Shown here piece by piece: positions 1 through 9,773 of a DNA stretch of 64,000 nucleotides (position 1 is its first letter; every line of letters starts with the position of its first letter). A program made the translations under genes and the position numbers. The DNA comes from Ischnura elegans (lineage: Eukaryota; Arthropoda; Insecta; Odonata; Coenagrionidae). The notes below the pieces were generated by a model. The model saw only the letters and a program-made list of their open reading frames with translations, did not search any database and was not told the origin of the DNA. The stretch is taken from positions 13,658,744 through 13,722,743 of the forward strand of contig NC_060248.1 of assembly GCF_921293095.1 (NCBI RefSeq). Direction: 5' to 3'.

Positions 1-429
1 ATGGAACGAATTGAAAATTTTGCTCATGAATAACCACGCGCTATTTTCTACAGAATAAAACAAGTGAAGAACTTTCTATTGTGATACACATTGAAAAAAT
101 TAATAGACCCATATTTTTCCTTTTTATACCGCTCGCCATCTTTTTGAGGCGTTCGCGAAGAAAAATCGACGGTCGTAGATCCTTTCGATACACATGTATG
201 TCGACTAAGTCACGCCAAGTGCATCGAAGCTATTTCGCTGCTCCTCAGTCACTTTGCTGTCTTGTGTTAATCATATTATTTGCAATCTTCTGAACGATTC
301 CGTCACTCAACGAAAGATCCTCCCTGCACAAGTAAACGAACCAGAAACCAAAAGACGTCACCAACTCATTAAAAGTGGGCGGCAACGTTCGCAATTCCTT
401 TTATTATCTAAGTGTGTGAGAAAATGGCC
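1..429. other. Unassigned sequence
   Basis: No gene, tRNA or recognisable transposon is visible. Two short overlapping open frames (70 and 86 codons) have no recognisable motif. The frame that runs past position 430 only gains meaning there, where it enters an RTE-type LINE. Confidence 0.5.
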
Positions 430-1045
430 GACTTCGGAAAGACTTGAACAGATGGAGCAATTCAACTGTTTGGGCAGCACATCAGCGGAAAACGGATACA
501 GCATAAAGTCATAAAAAAGAAAATCGCTTTAGCAAAGGAAGCTTTCATGAACAGGAAGGAGCTAATGAGAGGATCGTTTTATTAGAAAGTGATAAAGAAA
601 AAGCCAGTGAAGGAGAGTCTGATATTTAGTGCAGCACTTTACGGTGCGGAAACGTGGACACTTAGGAGGGAGGATGAGAGAAGACTTGAGGCAATTGGAA
701 ATGTGGGTGTGGAGAAGAATGGAGAGGGTGAAATGGACGGAGAGGAGAAGGAAAGACAAAGTGCTGGACATGATGGGTGACGAGAGAAGGCTTCTAGATT
801 AGATACAAAGGAGACATAAGGTTCGGATGGAGCGAGTGCTGAGCGGGGAGGGAATGTTTAAAACAGTGTTAGAGGGTAGAATATTGGGTAAACGAGGGAG
901 AGGAAAGAATAATAGGAATAACAAAATAAAAGGGGGTAGACCTCACTGTGAATTGAAGAGGAATCCCATCCATTGAGGGAGGGGGAATAATTCTTAAAAG
1001 GTCCAAGGAATCATACCTTAATCGGTAGAATAATTTAATGAAAAC
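430..1045 (+). mobile_element. RTE-A non-LTR retrotransposon, 3' fragment
   Basis: Translated pieces match the C-terminal part of an RTE/BovB-clade reverse transcriptase. They include an EQFNCLGST-like segment, KIALAKEAFMNRKEL, then AETWTLRREDERRLEA, followed by a basic tail similar to LGKRGRGKN. Stops and frameshifts separate the pieces, so it is dead. The copy ends near 1045 with the family 3' terminus, ACCTTAATCGGTAGAATA, which recurs at 4497, 12565, 13216, 47960 and 57901. The endonuclease and the catalytic FADD box are missing, which fits 5' truncation during target-primed reverse transcription. The clade assignment rests on recognising the ETWT/LEAFE thumb signature. Confidence 0.85.
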
Positions 1046-2392
1046 CTATCCCTCCCTTCCATCCTTCGCATTATTTGATGAACTGCGATTTAGGATCTGC
1101 GTTAAAGACCCCATCACGTTAAATGAACAGAGTGAGGTTTTCCGCTCAAATATCTTATAAGCGGTTACTGCGTCGTAATTGCCTCGGTAACGATGACGGG
1201 TCGGCGGTCGGCATGGGCTCTTTCACGCAGAGCCAAAATCACCAATGGGTGGGTTGTTGGGCGGGCGCCAGGTCAGAGGTGCTATCTCCCACTTGCCACG
1301 GGGAGAGAAAGTTAAAGGGGATAAAGCCCTTATGAGGACGCATCACCACTGCTCCACTCGGCTTTTTTCGTGACGTAATACTTGTTTAAAACTGCATCGA
1401 TATATTATTGAAATTTTCAGGGTAGGCGGATCTTTTTCAGCATTTTCCTCTATCCAAAAAAATAATAATTTTATTTTAGAGACATTAAGGTGTCATCCAG
1501 CGTAACGTTTTGGTATCTTAAATTCATTTTGAACCAACAAGAAAACATTTTTCCCAAAAGGCAATATTAAAGCCACATTTTCCTATTGCAGAGTAAGTTA
1601 ACTTTTAAAATATACTCCCTTTGTGTAATTTGAAATTTTCATGTGGTATTGCAACTTTTTAACAAGTAATGCAGGCATGAATTGTGATGGGAAAAATTAA
1701 CAGTAATGTAGAATTCCCGAATGATATGTCTGTCTATTTCTTGAGGCACATTGCCGCTTATTGTATAAAATATTTTTAGTGCCTTATAGCAATAGATATT
1801 TTGTAATAGGATGAACTCTATACTAAATTTAGAATTTAGTACAAATGTGCATAAAATTTTGGTAAGCAGATAACAACTAATTATAAATACCGGCCCCATT
1901 AGGGGTGGGGAAAAGAGAAGTTAGAAATGAGAAAATATTTTTAAAAAACGTATTTAAACTGTACATGTGCGGGTGCATTCAGATAGATTTCGTAGCAAAA
2001 TAGAATGCAATACGAAAAAAGCACAATATCGATGGTCTGCCGTTGCCTTGAAGAATCTCGAGCCTAAGAAGATAAATTCAAAGAATTCAAATGTGCAAAG
2101 TACATGTTTTTTGCGCGCGTGGATGGAACGACGGCCGATAGCAGCATGAAAAAAAACCCTCGAGGGGGGGGGGGATAAAAAAAAGTGCGTGAGTGGATGG
2201 AGGAGTCGTCAAATTCGTCTTATCGCTCGCTCTCCAGGAAGGCGGTGCGAGGGAGGAGACGGAAGGAGAACGCGAAGACGGAGCAGCGGCGATAGGTGGG
2301 CGGAGACGCGCGCGTTAGGCAAGGCAGTTTCATCCCCCTTTCCATCATGGTCGGGATCAGATGCGATCCCATAAAGCAACACATCGGTCACA
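1046..2392. other. Intergenic; GC-rich patches among AT-rich DNA
   Basis: No gene recognised. Positions 1190-1340 are GC-rich. Positions 1380-2150 are AT-rich with no motif I can assign. Positions 2150-2390 hold a poly-G run, a purine-rich stretch and GCGCGCG, with two 60-residue open frames on opposite strands that look like low-complexity translation. Confidence 0.5.
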
Positions 2393-3056
2393 TGGCAACA
2401 GAAACTAAACGAAAGTCAAAAACCAGTAAAATTTCAATAGTTTCGTTCCCTTGGGAGCGAAATGTAGAAAGGAAACGAAATGGAATTAAATCCGGGGAGC
2501 TAAACTCAGGGTCGAAACTAAATCGGGTTCAAAACTATTTCGGGACGAAACTAAAGTAAAACTACGGAGGCGAAGCGAAACGCGGATAATGTTTCGCACC
2601 GGAGGGACCACGTGCTTCACCTTCGATCTGTTTAGTTTCGATCCGCACACCGTGTAAGAAATATGATTGAGTGAAGTAGAGGTTCGGCTTGCCGCCAATG
2701 GACGCATGGGGGACTCATATTTTTACCACTAATAAAAAAACGGTGAACGCAAACTGGCCATTCGATTTTTAAGTTCGATGCTTTGACCTCTCCACACGTA
2801 TTTCAAGCGTAATGGGTCGAAACTATTCTCTCTTATCCCCCCTCCACTCAACTTTTGGGATCGGAACTTAACTATGAGGAGCGGAGTTTTGATTAATTTA
2901 GTTTCATTCCCGGGAGCGAAGTTTCTTCTCGGGTCGAAACTAAACTCCTTAGTGATTTCAATTTTGTGCGGGAACGAAACTATACCTAGGCCTCGTATCT
3001 TCGTTTCCCTCCGGGTCGAAATAAAGCATTTTCGTTTCGTTTCACAGGCCATCCTT
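2393..3056 (+). mobile_element. GTTTCG-rich terminal-inverted-repeat element, copy 1
   Basis: A unit of about 660 bp is repeated in opposite orientation at 23776-24440. The ends form imperfect inverted repeats (ATGGCAACAGAAAC at the left, GTTTCACAGGCCAT at the right). Both flanks of the unit are packed with irregularly spaced GTTTCG/CGAAAC motifs, often as CGAAACTAAA or GGGAGCGAAAC. The central 250 bp lacks them. There is no coding capacity. The layout resembles a non-autonomous DNA transposon with transposase-binding subterminal repeats, as in hAT elements, but the superfamily is inferred only. Confidence 0.75.
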
Positions 3057-3067
3057 GGCCACAGTAT

Positions 3068-3195
3068 CGTTATGCCGTCCTCGGTGGCGGCTGGGTACAG
3101 GCTTTATCCACGAAAATAAAGGTCGCGGGTTCGAGTCTCGCCCAGGTATGTTATCCCTATCTAGGGCATGGATGCTGTGAACGTCCATTATTCTT
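3068..3195 (+). mobile_element. tRNA-derived SINE, family 1
   Basis: A pol III B box (GGGTTCGAGTC) follows a weak A-box-like stretch near 3083. After it come GCCCAGGTATG and a CTATCTAGGGCATGGATG block. The same order of blocks occurs on the minus strand at 53310-53455, so this is a dispersed family rather than an isolated tRNA. The copy runs into a poly-C tract. Confidence 0.65.
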
Positions 3196-4304
3196 TGCTT
3201 CCCCCCCCCCCCCATTTGAAGACAATAAATAATGCTGTTTTCGATATAATGAATGTGTGTATAAAGAAATAGAAATCACGAATGTAAACACAGCTACTTC
3301 TCGAGGAAGTTGACCTCGTATTTCCAAGTTTGGCCTCGAATTCGTATGACGTCACACTGTATCCAAATACGGGCATATTGTTCGGAATTGCTGACCGACT
3401 AAAGCACGCCGCTGACTCATGCTATGCTTTTCTTATTAATCCGTTGCTTGCACGCGAGGCTCATCATCGTATTTTTGGTGCAACTTTGAATACGACCGAT
3501 TTCATGTTATGATAAGAAATTGTACTGGGCTCCAAAATGTCCGACACAGGTTTTTCGGTTGGCTAGGCAACAGTCATTTGTCTTCATCTGTCCGATGAGT
3601 TGGTTCAGAGAAACAGAAAACGCCCACTTTGAACACGTCCACAGACTGGTTAAGACGATGATGGTTGCCTAGCCAACACAATAACCGGTTTCGGAGAGGT
3701 AAATTAAGGAGGTTAATATATTAATTGGCTTTAAGAGAGGCACTTCCAAATTTCACCTCAGCCAATCATCACCTCCATTAATTTTGTTTACTGCGAGTGA
3801 GTAACAAATTTCTACGGCAGGGTTTTATCGAATCGTCAGGTATTGCCACCAAATTTAGGATATATCATTTATTTCACATTCTAAACAATCCTAAATATGG
3901 ACGAAAGTGCGGCGACAGAAATCATTAAAATAATTTTATACATGGTATTTACCTTAATGAGAGAGATGTAAATAATTTAAATCGGCGTATTGGATTATGC
4001 TGGGATGGGTTGGGTCTGGTCATGGTGTTTGTATGGATAATACTATTTCCTTATCGTTCCAGAGTGTACACTCGAAAAATCATATTTTCATGTCGAGATG
4101 ATTTATTTTCCTTTGAAGGTAATTCCCAGTCACCCTTGTTTTCTTTCAGGGCCGCTTGTTGATTTCATTAAATAAGATTATGTGCGTTCATCTTTTTTTT
4201 AATGGAAATTTCATATTCACCCTTCACGCCGTGAAAGTGTTAGCTCTTTTTCAAATGAATGACATACATTCCTCAATGCTTCATGCTCTTATAGATTGTA
4301 GGAG
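3196..4304. other. Intergenic with a decayed Penelope-type inverted repeat
   Basis: No coding gene seen. Most is AT-rich unique-looking sequence. The only structure I can define is the 13-bp inverted repeat at 3559-3676, listed separately. Confidence 0.5.
3557..3692 (-). repeat. Inverted repeat with GAAACCGGT motif, Penelope-type relic
   Basis: TTGGCTAGGCAAC at 3559-3571 is repeated exactly in inverse at 3664-3676. Just outside the right arm, on the minus strand, lies GAAACCGGTT (3683-3692), then ATTGTGTTGGC leads into the arm. GAAACCGGT also occurs at 48559 and 18013. The motif looks like the 3' half of a hammerhead (GAA, stem III ACC/GGT, cleavage base), but no CTGANGA half is present, so it would be inactive. 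Confidence 0.4.
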
Positions 4305-4415
4305 CATGTTAGCCATGTTCTTTTAGCGCTTGGTCTCTGATTAAGGGGTCTAATATTCAAATCCGAGCTTCCGCACACCCAAAAAACCAGAGTCAAAAAT
4401 CCTCCAAGGGTGAGG
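4305..4415 (+). mobile_element. Possible SINE remnant
   Basis: TTAGCGCTTGGTCTCTGA resembles a tRNA A-box region and TATTCAAATCCGAGC, about 25 nt later, resembles a B box. It is not the same as the two clearer SINE families in the window. A chance match is possible. Confidence 0.3.
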
Positions 4416-4496
4416 TGGCCCAGGGAATCCAGCAGGCTCGTTCTAAATTTTACAGTCGAATGTGATGGAGTTTGAAAATATTTTTTTTAATTACAG

Positions 4497-5325
4497 TATT
4501 CTACCGATTAAGGTAGGTTTCCATGGAGTACCTACTAAAGAAGCGATCTGGGAGCCTCTCCTTCCTTCCAGCGCTACCTTCTTCAATTCACTGTTAGGCC
4601 TACTCCCTTTCAATCTATCTAAAAATCCTATTCTTTTCCTTCCCCTCCCTCGTTTCCCTAACATTCTACCCTCTAACACCATTTTCAACATCCCCTCCCC
4701 GCTAAGTTTTCGCTCCATCCATACATTCTGTCTCCTCCGTACCTCATCTAAAAGCTGCCTCTCCTCGCCAACCATATCCAGCACTTCGTCGTTCCTTTTC
4801 CTCTCCGTCCATTTCACCCTCTCCATTCTTCTCCATACCCACATCTCGAATGCCTCCAATCTTCTCTCGTCTTCTTTCCTCAATGTCCACGTTTCCGCAA
4901 CGTAGAGAGCTACACTCCAGATCAAACTCTTCACTAACCTTTTCTTTAAGCTCTTACATAGCGATTCTCTCAGAAGCTAATTCCTGTTCATGAACGCCTC
5001 TTTTGCTAATGCAATTCTCTTCCTAATGTCCTTACTACTGTATCCGTTTTCCTCTAACGTACTGCCTAAGTAGCTGAACTGCTCAACCTGCTCAAGTTTT
5101 TCACCACCCACTTTTATCTTAAGTCTAACATTCCTCGCCCGTGATGCTTTACAAAACCGCATTACCTTAGTTTTCTTCTGATTAATCCTCATCCCATACT
5201 CCTCGCAACGCTCGTATAACGCATCCACTTGAGCCTGGAGCCCCCTCGCTGACTGGCTATTAAACGCCTGATCATCCGCGAATCTCACTGATTTGAACAT
5301 CATTCCTCCCACTTTTATTGAAAAT
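4497..5325 (-). mobile_element. RTE-A non-LTR retrotransposon, RT palm/thumb to 3' end
   Basis: This is the longest RTE-A copy. On the minus strand it starts inside the reverse transcriptase at the catalytic box (VRFADDQAF, residues 9-17 of the 5312-4977 frame), continues through a KTKVMRF segment and YLGSTLEENGYSSKDIRKRI, then meets a stop at 4978. The frame resumes at 4934 with AETWTLRKEDERRLEAFEMW and GRMLGKRGRGRKRIGFLDRL, and ends at the 3' terminus near 4497. One in-frame stop is the main lesion, so the copy is fairly young. FADD in place of the commoner YADD is a normal variant of the motif. The endonuclease domain is absent through 5' truncation. Confidence 0.9.
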
Positions 5326-5879
5326 AAATAAACTTTTTATGGTAAAATGAAAAAAAAACGTTTTTTCCAACAGTGATGGATTGGCTGCGCCCGCCGAATA
5401 GGTTTTGTTTTTATTTAACTGAAAGACAGGGAAGGCCGCCGCTAAGAGGACTACACGGAGTAGACCACAATTTCGTCCCATAAAAAGCTGATTTCTGCAA
5501 CCACTTCGATCGCATTTTAATCGGATTTTTTAAAAATGTCCGCGGCGCTGTGATGAGTGCGAATGCGATACACTTTTTTTCCAATTATTTTTGCATTTTA
5601 ATACTTGTAATTGCGAGAATTAGCACTAAAAAGAAACGAATTTGATAGATTACGTCAAAATGTTTATACATTTCGGTTAATACCCCTAATTATACCTTAT
5701 TTCCCCGTGAAAATCAGATCAATTTGCCCGTCAGCGACGCGAGTGGAAAATTTTGTAAACCCATTTAATTGAGCATCGCTTTCGTCCTCATCCATTAATG
5801 TTTAGACACTGATATGAGTGAAAAATCTGAAATTTGGTGAAAATCCGACAAAAACTGGCGTTTCGACACAACCCTACAA
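5326..5879. other. Intergenic, no feature recognised
   Basis: AT-rich sequence with homopolymers. I see no motif, repeat partner or coding signal here. Confidence 0.5.
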
Positions 5880-6340
5880 TAACCTAAATAATAATATGCC
5901 TAAAGAGGCTGCTGAGCAGCAAATCCTTATTTAGAAAACCAAAATCAGGATCTACAAGGCCATACTACAACCTCTGCGAAGTTTGGTCACTAGAAAAGTC
6001 TTCAGAAAAAAATCCTCACAAACTATGGGTAAAAAGGGAATGATATTTGGACCCATTAACGAAGCAGGAGTTTGGGGAATCATAATAAGAAAAAAATAGA
6101 GAACTTATATACATTTATAGTGAAACGGATATAATTACAACGATAAAAAGCTAAAGTTTAAGAAGGCTGGGTCACACATTAGCAAAGGACAACACCAGCA
6201 TGATGAAACAGGTTTTTAATGGTAGGCTCAATGTTGGAAGACCTGTTTGAAGACCAAGAATGAGTTGAGGTGACCAAGTATTGAAAAATTTAGGAACACT
6301 TACAAGGAGTTGAGCAGTATAAGCTATGAAAAAATTAACA
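5880..6340 (+). mobile_element. LINE-G relic, reverse transcriptase C-terminus
   Basis: Frameshifted translation gives the order expected at the end of a common arthropod LINE: KPKSGSTRPYYNLCEVWSLE, then a FGPINEAGVWGI segment (usual form GPINENGVWRIRYN), then a KLKFKKAGSH segment (usual form KRLRWAGHV), then a WKTCLKTKNELR segment (usual form GRRPVGRPRKRW). It has many lesions. Another piece of the same family lies at 38855-39010. Confidence 0.7.
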
Positions 6341-7116
6341 TTTTGGCACCCACCAACCCTTGCTAGTGTAGTCGTCGTATCTCCGTATTTGAAATGACAC
6401 TGCTTAAATGCCTAAACGCCATTATGATGATAAAAAAATAGTCACATATCTGCGCTTGTCGCAATTAAAATTAATGAAAAGTTGACGCCGTATGATCACA
6501 ATGAAGACAACAAAATATGTAGCCAGCACGAATACCCGATCTCTAGTCCCCTAGGTGGTAGCCTTAAACGCAACCACTACCCCATCTGAACCGTCTGGTC
6601 AGAGTGCGATATTATGGAACTATACGCGGCTTGTGAAAATTGCTGCATGAAAATTAATTAATTACAGGCAAACTAAGGCCCATTCAACGGAACCACTACT
6701 AGTTCAGGGATGTGCTCACTATTCCGAAGGCCATAAAAAATATGGCATTGAAAAAGGCGGAGCAAGGTTCGTGGTTTCCCCTTGTTAGATGGAAGTGACG
6801 GAAGGCAGAGAAGAGTGGAGGTGGGTCCTTGGAGAAACCATCTTGCTTTTATAAGGCCACAGGAGTAGGTAGTGATATGTCCTATGTGCACTTGTCCTAT
6901 GTAACTCATTCGTGGTCGCCCCGAGCTAGATTTTTTTCCCGCTCAATTATGCGTCGACGTTTGAGTTCATCAGGCCATCATCCCCCGTGATTTGGCCCAT
7001 TTATGATGTCCCGGATTGTTCTCAAGTCATTTAGAAGATTCAGCGGAGAGGTTCACGGGATATGCACTGCGTGCGTACATTTCTGTTCCGTCAGCATTGC
7101 AACTGACTTCTTCATG
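6341..7116. other. Intergenic, no feature recognised
   Basis: A 78-residue minus-strand open frame at 6673-6909 has no recognisable domain. No repeat partner was found elsewhere in the window. Confidence 0.45.
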
Positions 7117-7124
7117 TCGACAAG

Positions 7125-7577
7125 CATAGGCGGATCTAGGGGGGGGGGGGACGGGGGCACGTGCCCCCCCAGACCCTTAAAAATATGCTAGATATTTAAT
7201 ACGGTCTCATTATCATTGCGTTCGTTACAGTGGCGCCGACTCCATAGGGCCAAAAGTTCATTATGGGTGTGAAGAAAAAATGTGTCAGGCCTGTCGATTT
7301 TCCCCGGAGTGTCCAGATATCGAGATTAGAGTTATCAGGGTTCTAATGTTGATCATATGGCTCTTCTAAAATGCTTAAAAAACTCAAAACTCACTTCTTA
7401 TAAAATTTCCCGGGGGCAAGAGCCCCGATTTGGGCCCCCCCAATATTTTTTGTAAGTCGGCATCCCTGGTTCGTTTTGTATTACGAGGTATTCTTGTGCC
7501 CCCCCCCCCCCAGAACAAAATCTTGGATACGGCCTTGCTTGTGCCCCTCCCAGAAAGAAATCCTGGATCCGCCCCTG
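7125..7577. mobile_element. hAT-type non-autonomous transposon (453 bp)
   Basis: The element begins CATAGGCGGATCTAG and ends TGGATCCGCCCCTG, imperfect inverted repeats of the CAGNGGCGGATCCAG type. It is bounded by a perfect 8-bp direct repeat TCGACAAG (7117-7124 and 7578-7585), the target duplication length of hAT transposons. The last 80 bp contain the right end twice in tandem (a GTGCCCC, CCCAGAA and TTGGATACGGCC block, then a near copy). Long poly-G and poly-C runs lie inside. It has no transposase. Confidence 0.85.
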
Positions 7578-7585
7578 TCGACAAG

Positions 7586-8300
7586 GATTCCTACAGAGGA
7601 TATCTCCAGGTCAGGCGAGGCCAAAAACCATTTTGGGTTTACATGGGCAGAGGAATAAGTGAGCAAGGTCACGATGCGATGTGACCTCTTAACCTGGGTG
7701 GCTGGGCGATGGAAGAAGGAGAAGAAGAAGGAAAGAGAGTAGTGATGAAGAGTGGAATTGATTGGTGGAGTGCGAGGGGAGGGCTGTTTTCAGGAGGGTT
7801 TGCGTTTTCCGATGGACGTCGTCGTCGGCTGGGGATTAGAGAGAGGGAGCAGAGGATATTGGAGGAGCGGCCAATATGTGAGCGCGGCACCCGCCGCACC
7901 TCCCCCCTCCCCCACCGCACCCAGCGGCAGCTATTGGATGTGGCCCCAAGAATGCGGTGTTCTCTCTCTCCCTCCTAATGACGACCCCCCCCCCCTCCAG
8001 AGGTCCTAGGATATTGGGAGGGGGGTTTTGGGGTGCACCACACGACTATATCACCTGAAGGAGTGGCCATGAATGCAAGAGGGGCTGTATCACCGCATCT
8101 CCGCGTACACATGACAACTTAATTAACGGTATACGAATCTAATAAAACAATGAGTATGGGAATCGTCGTCTGAACGTCGTTTAAAAGTAATAAAATTTAA
8201 CTTTTGTATATAATACAGTACCTTACTTCTCGAACTCTTGATTTTTATGTATCCATTAAAGAGAAATTTACAAATTGCTTGATTCTTTCTTTCCATTTAG
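7586..8300. other. Purine-rich and GC-rich island
   Basis: Positions 7690-8040 hold GAAGGAGAAGAAGAAGG-type purine tracts, then C-rich and G-rich runs. Overlapping open frames on both strands (84-89 residues) have low-complexity composition and are unlikely genes. Positions 8060-8300 are AT-rich and unassigned. Confidence 0.5.
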
Positions 8301-8338
8301 CCCAGAAGATGGAATTCATTAAATTCCGAAAAATTCGT
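8301..8338 (+). ncRNA. Decayed hammerhead-like motif
   Basis: The order is CAGAAGA (canonical CTGANGA with T4 changed to A), one extra T, GGAATT-CATTA-AATTCC forming a 6-bp stem II, then GAAAAATT. The stem is intact but the core is mutated, so self-cleavage is not expected. A near-identical stem, GGAATTCATTGAATTCC, occurs on the minus strand at 37622-37638, which argues for a common repeat family. Confidence 0.5.
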
Positions 8339-8399
8339 GAAGAATGATTTTTATTCACCCAAAATGGCGACCTATTTTTATGCTTTTAAATATTTATCG

Positions 8400-9130
8400 G
8401 AAATTAGCGATACTTTCAAATATATATTGGCCATTGTATCAATGGATAGCACAAGAGATCTCCACGTATTTTTTTGCACTTCGGGTAACGGCGAGGCGTA
8501 CCCAGAATCAAATTCTATGGGGGGAGGGGGGCAAGCCGTGATCGTTCAAGTTGCCACACAGAAAAGGTTATGAAACCAAAATTTCAAGAACATTATGACC
8601 ACCCTTAATTTTTTTTTTTAATTATTTGCTCGGAATAAAATTTTTTATTTTGATCCCGTTTAATTACTATCACTTTTCTAGGATTTAAAGAAAATTTGTT
8701 CAAAAATTTCGTTTTGAGCTTAAATTACTATTGCTTCTAAGGGGGGGGCACCCCCTCCCCTGACCCCCACTGGGTACGCCCATGACTTCGGGCTATGTAT
8801 CTCGGAAGAAACACGTGTTATTGAGGCAGAGTGAATCACCGTCACCTCTTGTAGTTTTCCCGAACAACTGCGGTGTTTCGTGAACATCAGCATGGCAGCG
8901 AGAAGATCACTAATTCGTGGAATATTGATAGGTTTTCCAAAGGCATGGACATGCGAAAGCCCTTATCATACTACCTTATGTTAATTATTGAGTCTTTTCT
9001 TAATTTATTTTTCACCATTAAAAATTAACTATTTACCAAAAAAACTCAGCAGATACGTTGATTTATGTAATACTTAATAAGTATTTTTGCAAATGAAATA
9101 ATATGTACTGTCCTTTATGTGGCACTTCAT
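8400..9130 (+). repeat. Dispersed repeat R1, copy interrupted by a MITE
   Basis: Outside positions 8486-8784 this stretch aligns with 44785-45205. Shared blocks include ATATTGGCCA, AAGAGATCTCC, TTTCCCGAACAAC, a TTTCACCATTAAAAATTAA-like block and TGTACTGTCC. No coding signal is present. It is probably part of a larger transposon I cannot name. Divergence is considerable (many indels), so the repeat is old. Confidence 0.7.
8486..8784. mobile_element. hAT-type MITE (299 bp) with preserved empty site
   Basis: The 8-bp repeat ACTTCGGG flanks it at 8478-8485 and 8785-8792. The inner ends contain GGCGTACCCAG on the left and CTGGGTACGCCCATG on the right, an inverted repeat of the CATGGGCGTACCCAG type common in hAT MITEs. 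The homologous locus at 44844-44851 has a single ATTTCGGG and no insertion, which directly shows the pre-insertion state. The left end has six additional bases before the inverted repeat. It is non-coding. Confidence 0.85.
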
Positions 9131-9195
9131 ACGCTTATGTATAAGAATATTTTTAATAATATTTCTTGGAGTTTAGGTCAATGTAAAAACAAGTT

Positions 9196-9238
9196 ATAGC
9201 CAACGTTTCGATTTATTTAAAATCATCCTCAGGGCTAT
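9196..9238 (-). ncRNA. Hammerhead-ribozyme-like motif (inverted copy)
   Basis: Read on the minus strand: ATAGCC, CTGAGGA, extra T, GATTT-TAAAT-AAATC as stem II, GAAA, CGT, T, GGCTAT. GGCTAT pairs with ATAGCC as a 6-bp stem I. ACGT gives a loopless 2-bp stem III with T as the cleavage-site base. All core bases of the CUGANGA and GAAA boxes are intact. The only departure from canonical hammerheads is one nucleotide between A9 and stem II. Confidence 0.6.
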
Positions 9239-9302
9239 GAAAGAGAAAACATGAACAACAAAAAAACATAGACACAAATTAAAGAGAACTCACACGTTAG
9301 TT

Positions 9303-9334
9303 TCAAATTTTCGACCCCTTAGGGTCTTCGTCGG
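9303..9334 (-). ncRNA. Hammerhead-like motif in the spacer
   Basis: The minus strand reads CCGACGA (canonical CTGACGA with T4 changed to C), extra A, GACCC-TAAG-GGGTC as a 5-bp stem II, then GAAA and ATTTG. The extra base between the core and stem II matches the other copies. The mutated core and absent stem III suggest it is inactive. Confidence 0.45.
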
Positions 9335-9385
9335 GAAGGAGATCATGTCATCTTTGTATTTTATATTGTTCATGTTTTCTCTTTC

Positions 9386-9428
9386 ATAGCCCTGAGGATG
9401 ATTTTAAATAAATCGAAACGTTGGCTAT
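9386..9428 (+). ncRNA. Hammerhead-ribozyme-like motif
   Basis: Stem I strand ATAGCC (9386-9391) precedes CTGAGGA (9392-9398). An unpaired T (9399) follows, then stem II GATTT/AAATC (9400-9404 with 9410-9414), GAAA (9415-9418) and C-G-T, forming a loopless stem III with A9418. T9422 is at the cleavage site, and GGCTAT (9423-9428) closes stem I. Topology is type I with a minimal stem III, as reported for Penelope-like elements. The extra T and the AT-rich stem II are reasons for caution about activity. Confidence 0.6.
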
Positions 9429-9477
9429 TACTTGTTTTTACATTGACCTAAAACTCCAAGAAATATTATTAAATGTA

Positions 9478-9773
9478 TTAAACAAGGTCAAGAATAGAAG
9501 AGGAAAAAAAATTATAAGAATATTTGCGCCTCCTCCTGCTCATACTTCGACGTTGATTTCATTCTCACCACTACTCTGCACTATCTCTCCAAGGATTTCC
9601 ATTGAAGAAGGGCCATTTTTCGTCACCATTCGTATAGAAATTATTCAAACTTTCGATTTATTCACGCGCCATGTTCCATAATTTTCATAAATCGATCTGT
9701 ACTTGGATTACCTTTTCTAAAGCGCCCGTCGGGAACCACGACGGATGAGTCACCTCGAGAAAAGCTGTTTAAT
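9478..9773. other. Intergenic, no feature recognised
   Basis: An 86-residue open frame spans 9421-9681 but its start lies in the inverted repeat and it has no recognisable motif. Confidence 0.45.

Larger units (their letters stand above)
9152..9477. repeat. Penelope-type inverted repeat (arms about 106 bp)
   Basis: Positions 9152-9257 are repeated in inverse orientation at 9366-9477 with only a few differences. Each arm carries one hammerhead-like motif, and a third lies in the spacer. Penelope-like retroelements are known to carry hammerheads in their terminal repeats and to occur as partly inverted copies, so this is probably the remnant of two opposed terminal repeats. No reverse transcriptase or GIY-YIG endonuclease frame is nearby. 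Confidence 0.7.
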
